Source of the DNA: Bryobacterales bacterium
GTDB taxonomy: Bacteria > Acidobacteriota > Terriglobia > Bryobacterales > Bryobacteraceae
Length of the DNA: 43,989 nucleotides
Assembly: GCA_003167495.1 (NCBI GenBank)
Contig: PMSX01000025.1
Coordinates: 1-43,989, forward strand
Direction of reading: 5' to 3'
Shown in pieces: positions 25,635 to 33,575 of the stretch. The notes below the pieces were generated by a model. It worked only from the letters and a program-made list of their open reading frames with translations. It did no database searches and was not told the origin of the DNA. The stretch's first letter is position 1; each line of letters begins with the position of its first letter. Both the position numbers and the translations under genes were made by a program.

Positions 25635-26384
25635 ATGAAAATGCCCTCTCGCCCGATATCGGCGGTGCTAGTTTTTGCCGCGTGTAGCCTAAGTGTACTT
25701 GCCCAGCAGATTCCGCAAAAGGTGCGGTTTTCCGTCATAAAAGTAAAGCCCGATATGGTGAGCGAATTTCGCGATTCGCAAGCACAGGCGACGGCGGCCT
25801 ATAAGAAAGCAGGCATTCCTTGGCGGGCGGTATGGGCGCCCGCGGCGTTTGGTGACCAGACGAAATGGATCACAGTGGTGCCCCTAGGGAAGATGTCCGA
25901 TTGGGATTCACCGGCCATTGCGGCGGCTATGGGCGAGGCGGCGTACCAGCAATGGCTCGCGAAGGCAGCCAGGTGCGTAACGAGTGTCGAATACTTGGTG
26001 GGAATCTCGCGACCTGAAATTTCTATTGACAGCGGCGGCGGAGCTTCTGGACTCGGCCAGTTCTCAACCGTAACCGTTGTGCTCGGCAAAGAAGGGGTGT
26101 TCGAGTCGAAGATGAAAACGGAAGGTCTTCCGGCTCTGAAGAAAGCCGGCGTCAAGGAATTCTGGGTAGCCCGCTATCTGTACGGCGGCGAATCAACCAG
26201 CACGTATATAATTGCGGCTCCCATTTCGAGCTTAGGTGATCTGGAAGAAGGCAGTGTGTTGCAGCGGGCAATGGGTCCTGAATCTTTTCAACGCTATCGC
26301 GAAAGTTTAACGGGTATCGTAACTTCTGTGAAATACGAGATTCTTAGATACCTCCCGGAACTCAGTTACGCGCCATCGAAATAG
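25635..26384 (+). CDS. secreted protein with two related alpha/beta-barrel-like halves, function unknown
   Basis: This 249-residue protein starts at ATG 25635, with GGAAGG 9 nt upstream. A signal peptide ends near residue 24 (AVLVFAACSLSVLAQQ). The mature part appears duplicated. The first half runs RFSVIKVKPDMVSEFRDSQ, then AAYKKAGIPWRAVWAP, then WITVVPLGKMSDWDSP. The second half runs FSTVTVVLGKEGVFESKMK, then PALKKAGVKEFWVARYLYGG, then YIIAAPISSLGDLEEGS. Strand-helix-strand order and the shared KKAG(I/V) motif suggest two ferredoxin-like (dimeric alpha/beta barrel) domains fused in one chain. I do not recognise a characterised relative. It is followed by the hydrolase gene after 66 nt. Confidence 0.7.
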   Translation: MKMPSRPISAVLVFAACSLSVLAQQIPQKVRFSVIKVKPDMVSEFRDSQAQATAAYKKAGIPWRAVWAPAAFGDQTKWITVVPLGKMSDWDSPAIAAAMGEAAYQQWLAKAARCVTSVEYLVGISRPEISIDSGGGASGLGQFSTVTVVLGKEGVFESKMKTEGLPALKKAGVKEFWVARYLYGGESTSTYIIAAPISSLGDLEEGSVLQRAMGPESFQRYRESLTGIVTSVKYEILRYLPELSYAPSK

Positions 26385-26402
26385 AAACAAAGTGTCCAGC
26401 AG

Positions 26403-26425
26403 TCGCGGTGCCACTGCGATATAAT
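26403..26425 (+). promoter_or_regulatory. -10 element with adjoining near-perfect palindrome
   Basis: TATAAT (26420-26425) is the exact -10 consensus. Immediately upstream, TCGCGGTGCCACTGCGA (26403-26419) is a 17-bp palindrome with one mismatched pair, filling the -35/-10 spacer. The -35 itself is weak. This looks like an operator for the hydrolase gene at 26451. Confidence 0.5.
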
Positions 26426-26450
26426 CTGCTAACCCAGGAGGGAGTACCAG

Positions 26451-28079
26451 ATGCGATCCGTGGCCATTCTTGCCTTCGCCTTCTTATTAAGAATCCCCGT
26501 GCTTGCAGCGCAAACCGATCAGCAAAGGGTAGATCAGATTTTCGCTGCCTACGACAAAGCAGGTTCTCCTGGCTGCGCACTCGGCGTGATACGAGACGGG
26601 AACTTTATCTATCGTAAGGGCTACGGCATCGCCAGCCTGGAACTTGGGGTTCCGCTTTCGTCTCAGTCTGTCTTCTATATGGGCTCGGTCTCGAAGCAAT
26701 TCACGGCGGCGAGTGTAGTGCTTGCCTCTGAGCAAGGCTTTCTCTCCCTTGACGACGACATCCGCAAATACATCCCCGAGATCCCCGACTATGGACATAC
26801 AGTCACGCTACGGCAAATGCTCCACCATACCAGTGGGTTCCGCGATGTCCTCGGCCTTCTCGCAATTTCCGGCCGGAGCGCCCTCGACCTGCATCCCACG
26901 CCTGAGTTGATCGACTTGGTCGCGCGCCAGAAAGCGCTCAATTACACGCCCGGAGAAGAGTACCTTTACAGCAACACAAATTACTTCTTGCTTGCCGAGG
27001 TAGTGAAGCGCTCCACCAAGAAGCCGCTCTCTGTCTTCGCCGCCGAGAACATTTTTCAGCCCCTCGGGATGAGTCACACTCGATTTTACGATGATCACAC
27101 CGTGGTGGTCCCCGGGCGCGTTCCCGCGTACGCTCCCGGAAAGGACGGCTCTTTTGCCGTGGACTGGTCAACAAATTTCGACAAGGTCGGAGATGGCGGT
27201 CTCATGTCCAGCGTCGACGACTTACTTTTGTGGGACCGGAACTTTTACGAAAACCGACTGGGAAAGGGAACGCTCCTTAAGGAAATGCAGACGCGCGGCG
27301 TCTTGAATAACGGCAAGCAGATCAGCTATGCGCTTGGACTTGAAATAGGAACTTATCGCGGTCTACCAATTGTCGAGCACAGCGGCGGCCTTTTCGGCTA
27401 CCGTACCGAAATTCTCCGCTTTCCTGAACAGCGCTTCACAGTGGTGTGCCTCTGCAATCTGTCGAGCGCTGACCCGTCCGGCCTTTCGCATAAGGTCGCC
27501 GACGTCTACCTTGAGAAGAGCCTTCGGCCCTCAACGGTTCCACCGCACCCGGCGACCGCTGAGGTCGCTTCCGACCCCGGTCAGTTAGCGGGTAAGTACC
27601 TTAACCGACTCGATCACTCAGTATTATCGTTCACTGCAGGAGACGGGAGCCTGGTCTTTTACGGTACGACTCTCCGGCGCAGTGGCCCCAACCGATTTGA
27701 AGATCTAGGCGGAGCAGTCTTCGCCTTTGACAACTCGGGCGGCATGATGAAGGTGACGATCAGCCAGAGCGACGAGATACTTTTCACCGGCACCAAGATG
27801 GACGAGCTTCAACTCAACGATGCCGCCTTGGCCGCCTACGCCGGCGCATATTCAAGCACGGAGCTGAACGCGACGTACAAGCTGTCGGTTGAAAACGGGG
27901 ACCTTATGCTTCGAAATAACTGGAACGCACCGCTGAAACTAAGTCCCCTCGTGCGGGACGAGTTCAACAGTGGCGATATCGGCACGCTGGTATTCCAGCG
28001 CGACGCTGATGGTCGCATTTCCGGCCTTAGCGTGTTCGATGGCAGAATCCGTAACGTCACCTTCGAAAAAACCAACTGA
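26451..28079 (+). CDS. serine hydrolase, class C beta-lactamase family, secreted
   Basis: This 542-residue protein has a signal peptide (MRSVAILAFAFLLRIPVLAA) and CCAGGAGGGAG ahead of the ATG. The three penicillin-binding/beta-lactamase motifs are present: SVSK (nucleophile Ser79, Lys82), YSN (173-175) and HSG (310-312) in EHSGGLFGYRTEI. The extra C-terminal domain (about 360-542) is the lipocalin-like tail seen in many such hydrolases. Members act as peptidases or esterases; resistance to beta-lactams is not implied. Acidobacteria carry many paralogues. Confidence 0.88.
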   Translation: MRSVAILAFAFLLRIPVLAAQTDQQRVDQIFAAYDKAGSPGCALGVIRDGNFIYRKGYGIASLELGVPLSSQSVFYMGSVSKQFTAASVVLASEQGFLSLDDDIRKYIPEIPDYGHTVTLRQMLHHTSGFRDVLGLLAISGRSALDLHPTPELIDLVARQKALNYTPGEEYLYSNTNYFLLAEVVKRSTKKPLSVFAAENIFQPLGMSHTRFYDDHTVVVPGRVPAYAPGKDGSFAVDWSTNFDKVGDGGLMSSVDDLLLWDRNFYENRLGKGTLLKEMQTRGVLNNGKQISYALGLEIGTYRGLPIVEHSGGLFGYRTEILRFPEQRFTVVCLCNLSSADPSGLSHKVADVYLEKSLRPSTVPPHPATAEVASDPGQLAGKYLNRLDHSVLSFTAGDGSLVFYGTTLRRSGPNRFEDLGGAVFAFDNSGGMMKVTISQSDEILFTGTKMDELQLNDAALAAYAGAYSSTELNATYKLSVENGDLMLRNNWNAPLKLSPLVRDEFNSGDIGTLVFQRDADGRISGLSVFDGRIRNVTFEKTN

Positions 28080-28243
28080 GGGTAGCAAGTGGCGACCGCG
28101 CTCTGTCCAATTTTGATCCGTTGAGAAAGATTTCCTTAAAAACCTGTGGTTCAGACTTGTCTGTTCTACCGTGTGTTCCACGTAATTTAGAAGCCGACCT
28201 TGCCAAGACTCCTCTTTGGCGCGATTCTAATAAACAGACTTCC

Positions 28244-28900
28244 ATGCCATTCCCCGATACACGTCATTCCGCGCTGGTGGGGTTGCAGCACGACGATGAA
28301 TCGGTCCGGCGCCAATCGTACGAGACGATCGTGACCGCGTATTGGCAGCCAGTGAACAATTACCTGCGAATGCGCTGGCGGGAACCGGAGGAAAATGCCG
28401 AAGACTTAACGCAAGCGTTCTTCTCGAAGGCAATGGATGCGGGCACATTCAACACTTACGATCCAGCGAGAGGGACCTTTCGCACGTACCTGCGTACCTG
28501 TCTGGACCGTTTCGTCATCAACGCGCGCAAACAGGACAGCCGCCGGCCGACTCTGAGGCTCGATTTCGACGTGGAAGGACCAGCCGAATCAGCGGAAGAA
28601 GTGTTCCAACACGAATGGATCAGAAGACTCTTTAGCCTAGCGATCGAAGACCTGCGCGGGAGCCTTGACGATATACGGTTCCGGGTGTTCGAAAGCTACG
28701 ATCTGGCCGAATCGGAAAGCCGCCCAACGTACGCCGCGCTTGCCGCGCAATTCAACACCACAACAGACCGCATTACCAACTATCTGGCTGCCGCGCGGCG
28801 CGACTTCCGCAAAGCCGTGCTCAACCGGCTGCGCGAGTTAACCGCCAACGAGCGTGAGTTTCGAGCTGAGGCGCGCGCCATTCTCGGCGTGGAGCTTTGA
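28244..28900 (+). CDS. ECF-type RNA polymerase sigma factor
   Basis: This is a 218-residue protein counted from ATG 28244 (MPFPDTRHSALVGLQHDD); a longer open frame from 28121 is less convincing. Region 2 is recognisable in AYWQPVNNYLRMRW, EENAEDLTQAFFSKAMD and YDPARGTFRTYLRTCLDRFVINARKQD. Region 4 is YAALAAQFNTTTDRITNYLAAARRDFRKAVLNRL. The AEDLTQxFF form is typical of kinase-linked ECF sigma factors in acidobacteria and planctomycetes. No anti-sigma gene is present. Its stop overlaps the kinase start (TGATG), so the kinase is the obvious partner. The promoter region 28080-28243 has no convincing sigma-70 boxes. Confidence 0.85.
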   Translation: MPFPDTRHSALVGLQHDDESVRRQSYETIVTAYWQPVNNYLRMRWREPEENAEDLTQAFFSKAMDAGTFNTYDPARGTFRTYLRTCLDRFVINARKQDSRRPTLRLDFDVEGPAESAEEVFQHEWIRRLFSLAIEDLRGSLDDIRFRVFESYDLAESESRPTYAALAAQFNTTTDRITNYLAAARRDFRKAVLNRLRELTANEREFRAEARAILGVEL

Positions 28901-29751
28901 TGCTTTCTGACCGCATCCTTCATCACCTGCGTAGCGTGATAGACGCTCCCAATCTAGAGGGGACCCGTTACGAGTTGATCGAAGAAATTGGCCGCGGCGG
29001 CATGGGCGTCGTTTACCTGGCCCGTGACAAGGTGTTAGGGCGGAGAGTCGCCTTGAAAATCCTAACCAATCCGGAGGAAGCGCGCACGATGGCGTCCCTT
29101 GAACACCCGGGAATCGTGCCGGTTCACGATGCGGGGGCGCTGCCGGATGGCCGCACTTACTATGCCATGAAGTTCGTCGAAGGCACCCGGCTGGATGCCT
29201 TTCGCGAAACGGCGCCATCGCTGGCCGACCGGCTACGCATTTTCACACGCATTTGCGAACCAGTCGCCTTCGCCCATTCGCGCCAAGTGATTCATCGAGA
29301 CCTAAAACCCGAGAATGTGATGATTGGCGCATTCGGGGAGGTCTTGGTTCTGGATTGGGGCACGGCGCGAAGAATGGAGGCCAGTGTGGCCAGCGTGGCC
29401 GGTACCCGAGGCTATATGGCACCCGAACAAATGGAGGGAGTGACCAGCACTCTGACCGATATCTATTCGTTGGGCAAGGTGCTCGAACACCTGATCACTC
29501 AGCAGGGACCGAAGGAAGTGAGAGCGATCGCGGCCAAGGCCGCCCATACCGCCCCGCAGCTCCGCTATGCCAGTGTGGTTGAACTCGCGGAGGATGCGAT
29601 GCGGTTTCTGGATGGCTATCCCGTACTAGCCTATCCTGAATCGCTATTTGAACGCGGGGCGCGTTGGATTTCACGAAATAGGACTCTAGTCGCGCTGATC
29701 CTGATGTATATTTTCGTGCGAGCCTTGATTTTTTTCTTAGCCAGACGTTAA
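28900..29751 (+). CDS. membrane-anchored Ser/Thr protein kinase
   Basis: This 283-residue Hanks-type kinase starts at ATG 28900, with GGAG at 28891-28894. Visible motifs are the glycine loop GRGGMGVVY (31-39), VALK with Lys53, the catalytic loop HRDLKPEN (132-139), DWG in place of DFG (152-154) and MAPEQ. The beta3-alphaC segment is unusually short: only about 16 residues separate Lys53 from HPGIV, against about 30 in PknB-like kinases. A single C-terminal helix (about 258-280, LVALILMYIFVRALIFFLA) anchors it, leaving almost no extracellular sensor. Its position after the sigma gene suggests that it phosphorylates or controls that sigma factor; this is an inference. Confidence 0.9.
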   Translation: MLSDRILHHLRSVIDAPNLEGTRYELIEEIGRGGMGVVYLARDKVLGRRVALKILTNPEEARTMASLEHPGIVPVHDAGALPDGRTYYAMKFVEGTRLDAFRETAPSLADRLRIFTRICEPVAFAHSRQVIHRDLKPENVMIGAFGEVLVLDWGTARRMEASVASVAGTRGYMAPEQMEGVTSTLTDIYSLGKVLEHLITQQGPKEVRAIAAKAAHTAPQLRYASVVELAEDAMRFLDGYPVLAYPESLFERGARWISRNRTLVALILMYIFVRALIFFLARR

Positions 29752-29760
29752 AGGATTTCC

Positions 29761-29795
29761 GACACCACTTGTATAGAAGGGTGTACCTAAGGAGG
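29761..29795 (+). promoter_or_regulatory. leader with shared motif and full-consensus Shine-Dalgarno
   Basis: GACACCACTTGTATAGAAG (29761-29779) also occurs, with 17 of 19 identical bases, on the minus strand at 43606-43588 ahead of the small ORF of the last ADOP operon. TATAGA could serve as a -10. TAAGGAGG (29788-29795), the full anti-16S complement, precedes ATG 29800 by 4 nt, so translation should be strong. Confidence 0.4.
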
Positions 29796-29799
29796 AAAA

Positions 29800-30168
29800 A
29801 TGAATAAACCACTTTTCGGTCTAGCCCTCGGTGGGGCGCTGGGAGTTCTGGATGGCCTCACGGCTTGGTTTACACCCGATGTACGAGCGCAGATTCTTGG
29901 CATCGTGATCGGGTCCACTTTTAAAGGAATGATCGCCGGCGTATGTATCGGATGGTTCGCGAAGAAGGTCAATTCACTGCCGTTGGGCATCCTGTTCGGA
30001 CTTGCCATTGGCATGTTTCTGGCTTACCTGATCGCAGCGATGCCGCAACCGACGGGCAAGCATTATTACTTTGCGATTATGCTTCCCGGTTCGCTGGTGG
30101 GAGCAATCACGGGCTATGCCACGCAGAAGTACCAAAAACCCGCGGAGGCGCGCCGCTCGCCGCTCTAA
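29800..30168 (+). CDS. small glycine-rich integral membrane protein, function unknown
   Basis: This 122-residue protein has four predicted helices: LFGLALGGALGVLDGLTAW, ILGIVIGSTFKGMIAGVCIGWF, LPLGILFGLAIGMFLAYLIAAM and YFAIMLPGSLVGAITGYATQ. Glycine spacing (GxxxG-like) suggests tight helix packing. I cannot name the family. It follows the kinase by 48 nt and has its own strong ribosome-binding site. The stop overlaps the stop of the convergent receptor gene. Confidence 0.8.
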   Translation: MNKPLFGLALGGALGVLDGLTAWFTPDVRAQILGIVIGSTFKGMIAGVCIGWFAKKVNSLPLGILFGLAIGMFLAYLIAAMPQPTGKHYYFAIMLPGSLVGAITGYATQKYQKPAEARRSPL

Positions 30169-33100
30169 AACCGAACCTCGCCATGGAGTTGAATGAGCCG
30201 GGGAGACGCGTCGCCTCCCAGCATTGATCCCAGAATGGAGGTCGGTTCGTTCACGGTGCTCGTGATCTGCCCAAAGAAGGGGTTCTCCCGGTTGCTCACC
30301 GGCTGTGAAAAGTTCGGATGATTGAAGAGATTGAAGAACTGCGCTCCGACCGACAATTTCATCCTTTCGTTGATTCGGAATGCCTTCAGTACGCTCAAAT
30401 CCGTATTGAAATAGCCGGGACCGCGATATTGGTTACGGCTTTGGTTTCCCAGGCCCAGCATCATGCCAGTAACGGGGTCCACCACCGGGCCGAATTCGCT
30501 CAGGGTGAGGCAGGGGGTGCTATTCGTGTAGACTGCGGCCGCACCGCAGGCCGGTCGCCCGGAGGTAGTGGAGTACGCCAAGGCAGTTCCTCCATTGCCG
30601 ATCAGATTGGTCGCGCTGTCCGTTACTGAGAAGGGGAAGCCAGTGCGACGGAAGATGGTGCCAGAGAGCGTCCAACCACCGAAGAGTCGATCGCTTCCTC
30701 TGTGGAAGCCGGCTCCGCGAATCACATCGTCCACGACATAACTCGCGCTGAGGTAGTGCCTTACATCATAATCGGAATTTCCCCAGTTGTAGGCGCGGAG
30801 GTTGAACGGATTGATGGGAGAGAGTATGCCCGTGCTGCCAAAACTGGCAAAGCCGCCATTGGACACGTCGTCCATCGAGTGACTGTATGCGTAGTTCAGA
30901 ATGACCTGGAGATGAGCACTCACTGTCTTTCGGGTAGAAACAAGGAGGCCGTCGTAGCGCGAGACTCCCGAACTTTGGTACTGAGTCACCTGAAAAAAGC
31001 GCGGGTCGGGGGGAGCGGAGGGGAATGTCGTGAATCCTGCGGCGCAAGCGCTACAAAAAGCGTTCAGGCCACTGTTGGCGATCATCTCATGAACTCCACG
31101 GTTACCCACGTAGTTTACGCTCAGAGTGGAGGTCCATGGAAGTTGCCGCTGCATTTCGAGATTCCATTCGTAATAGCGGGGCTGACGCACCTTGGCGTCC
31201 GCTGTAGTCAGGCTGGGAGGGCTGAACAGTGGATTCGCCTCCGAGATGGAAGCGAGAGTTCCGCCGGCACCGAAAGCCGATTGCAGGGCTTGATTCGCCG
31301 AGCTGGCGATGTCAAACACGCCGCCGGGAACGCCTGACGCCACGGAGTTCCTGTTGTACCCGGCGGCACCCAATAATGCAATGCTGTTGTACTGTGGGCT
31401 GTTCTCTGCAAACCCATCCACTACGCCGGCGGGAAATGAGTCGCCGAATATGCCGATACCACCACGAATGGCCGTTCTTCCATGGGGAGAAGGCGAGTAA
31501 GCAAACCCAATCCGCGGCTGCCATAGGATGCTGTCATAGGCAGGATATGCTTGGCGGCGGCCGCTCTGAATCACCGCATTGTACGGAATAGCGGGGTCGT
31601 GATTCAACTCCGTGAATGGCGCCACGGACGAGGCGAAGCAACCTGCGGGGCAGGTGGGATTGGAACTGTGGTCGGCGCGCAACGACAGCGTCAACAGCAG
31701 CCTTTGATCGATGCGCACGTCGTCCTCCGCGTAAAGACCTAGCTCATAGGTTCGAATATTCTGCGCGAGCTCGGCTGGGAAATTCTGGGAGAAATAACCA
31801 TAGGAGCCAAGGACGCCGTTGTAGAGGTCGTCAATCGAACCGAATACGAGCTCGCCTTGCGTATTCATTCCGAAATCATAATCGTTGAGGAGGACGCGGT
31901 GGTAGTTCAGGCCCGCTTTCACAGTGTGTTTTCCTCGCATGTAAGAAAAGTCGTCGACGATTTGAAACTGTATGAACTCGCGGCCTTGCGGAGTAAATGT
32001 CTCGGTAGTGTTTAAGCTTGAAAGAGAGCCGTCGTTCATGCCGAAATAATACGGAAGCAATGCGTCGGTGGCAGCGGGATTGGCCGTCCCAAACGGTACG
32101 TTGGAATAAAGCGCCGAGCCGATGAGCTGATTTGTCGCGCGCGGCCCGAAGATATGAGTCCAGGCGAGTTGCCCTTGATCCTCCGGCTGGCTTGAGATGG
32201 CGCTGAAGATCGGATTGATCGGGTCAGTATAGGCGGGGGCTACTCCGCGGTCGGTCTGAAAGCGGCCGTAAATTCTGTCATTCCCACCGATCATTTGGTC
32301 AATGCGAACGGCAAGTTGCCATTCACGGGCAAAGGCGTTCGGCGAAGCCGAATACCCTACTACACAGGGAACCCCAGGAGCCAGAACGATCAGATCGCCG
32401 CAACCGGGACCTGAAAGATCCTGTGGGCCCATGGGTATCGCCGACGCCCGGCTGGCACCGGTTGCGGAGTTGAATGCCTTAAAGAGCTGGCGGTAAAAGG
32501 GAATCTCAGCACCCATTCCCGTGCTCGATAGATTCATCAATATCGCGCTTTGGAATGGCAGACTGGGAAGCCGCACCGGTGAAGTGGCTGTTGGGAGCAC
32601 AACTCGGAGTCCTTCGTGATTGACGAAGAAGAACGTTTTATCCTTTTTGATCGGACCACCAATAGACGCCGCCCACTGGTTCGCGTTGACGAATTGCCTG
32701 GGAACTCCGTTCGCGTTATTGAAGAAATCGTTGGCGTTCAGAATGCGACCGTCCCAATAATACTTGGCATTGCCGTGCAGGGCGTTTGTGCCGGACTTGG
32801 TGACGTAATTGACATTAGCGCCGGCCAATTGTCCATATTGCGCTGAGTAGCCGTTGGCTGTCACCGAGACCTCAGCCAGTTCATTAGCACCCAGCAGGAG
32901 GTTTGTCGCCCCGCTTTTATTGACGTTCAAGAACGGATCGTTATCGTTTTGGCTATTCAACGTAAAGAGATTTGAGGTCCCGGGAAGACCGAAAACCGAA
33001 AAGTTCCCATATCCTCCATTCGTGTTCATGACCACGCCCGGTACAAGCTGAGAATAGAAAGTAATGTCACCACCGGGGTTCGGGAGATTTTCGATTGTTT

Positions 33101-33509
33101 TGGCATCAAAAACGGATTGAATATCGCCGTTTTCCAGCTGTAGTGGAGTGCTCGCCTCCCACACATCGACTGAGGTGAATTTCGTCTTCACCGGCAGGGA
33201 GAGGTTGACTAGCGCGGTACCTCCAACAACCACCGCAATCGTAGCTTTGACGATTTGGAACCCGGAAGCGCTGACTGTCACTTTGTAATCGCCGGGCGGT
33301 AATAAAAGAATTCGAAATGTTCCGGTCCGGGATGTTGCGGCGGCTTGGCGAAAACCTGTCGTAAGGTTTTCGATCAAAACATCAGCATTCGGAATCGAGG
33401 TCCGAGTTTCGTCCGTGATAATTCCGGCGATATCTCCGGAGGTGTTGGACTGTGAAAACGCCGCACTGCCCACCAGCATTGCGAACAGCGGTAAACCCAA
33501 AAGCCTCAC
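30165..33509 (-). CDS. Oar-like TonB-dependent receptor with N-terminal carboxypeptidase-regulatory domain
   Basis: This outer-membrane protein has 1114 residues if it starts at GTG 33509 (then RLLGLPLFAMLVGSAAFSQ, a signal peptide), which follows GAGGAG by 10 nt; GTG 33563 gives 18 more residues. Residues 22-105 form a CarboxypepD_reg-like beta-sandwich (SGDIAGIITDETRTSIPNADV, LLLPPGDYKVTVSASGF). Next come a plug-like segment (IENLPNPGGDITFYSQLVPGVV, ELAEVSVTANGYSAQYGQL) and a long beta-barrel ending with KLSVGAQFFNLFNHPNF and a terminal aromatic (VRF). Members import or bind large substrates; the ligand is unknown. It is 66 nt downstream of a second receptor gene on the same strand. Confidence 0.88.
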   Translation of the reverse strand: MRLLGLPLFAMLVGSAAFSQSNTSGDIAGIITDETRTSIPNADVLIENLTTGFRQAAATSRTGTFRILLLPPGDYKVTVSASGFQIVKATIAVVVGGTALVNLSLPVKTKFTSVDVWEASTPLQLENGDIQSVFDAKTIENLPNPGGDITFYSQLVPGVVMNTNGGYGNFSVFGLPGTSNLFTLNSQNDNDPFLNVNKSGATNLLLGANELAEVSVTANGYSAQYGQLAGANVNYVTKSGTNALHGNAKYYWDGRILNANDFFNNANGVPRQFVNANQWAASIGGPIKKDKTFFFVNHEGLRVVLPTATSPVRLPSLPFQSAILMNLSSTGMGAEIPFYRQLFKAFNSATGASRASAIPMGPQDLSGPGCGDLIVLAPGVPCVVGYSASPNAFAREWQLAVRIDQMIGGNDRIYGRFQTDRGVAPAYTDPINPIFSAISSQPEDQGQLAWTHIFGPRATNQLIGSALYSNVPFGTANPAATDALLPYYFGMNDGSLSSLNTTETFTPQGREFIQFQIVDDFSYMRGKHTVKAGLNYHRVLLNDYDFGMNTQGELVFGSIDDLYNGVLGSYGYFSQNFPAELAQNIRTYELGLYAEDDVRIDQRLLLTLSLRADHSSNPTCPAGCFASSVAPFTELNHDPAIPYNAVIQSGRRQAYPAYDSILWQPRIGFAYSPSPHGRTAIRGGIGIFGDSFPAGVVDGFAENSPQYNSIALLGAAGYNRNSVASGVPGGVFDIASSANQALQSAFGAGGTLASISEANPLFSPPSLTTADAKVRQPRYYEWNLEMQRQLPWTSTLSVNYVGNRGVHEMIANSGLNAFCSACAAGFTTFPSAPPDPRFFQVTQYQSSGVSRYDGLLVSTRKTVSAHLQVILNYAYSHSMDDVSNGGFASFGSTGILSPINPFNLRAYNWGNSDYDVRHYLSASYVVDDVIRGAGFHRGSDRLFGGWTLSGTIFRRTGFPFSVTDSATNLIGNGGTALAYSTTSGRPACGAAAVYTNSTPCLTLSEFGPVVDPVTGMMLGLGNQSRNQYRGPGYFNTDLSVLKAFRINERMKLSVGAQFFNLFNHPNFSQPVSNRENPFFGQITSTVNEPTSILGSMLGGDASPRLIQLHGEVRF

Positions 33510-33575
33510 TCGCGCCGATCTCCTCAGTCCTTTGTCGTTAGCTCCGCCGGTAGGTTCTCCCACACGGAGCGCTAA

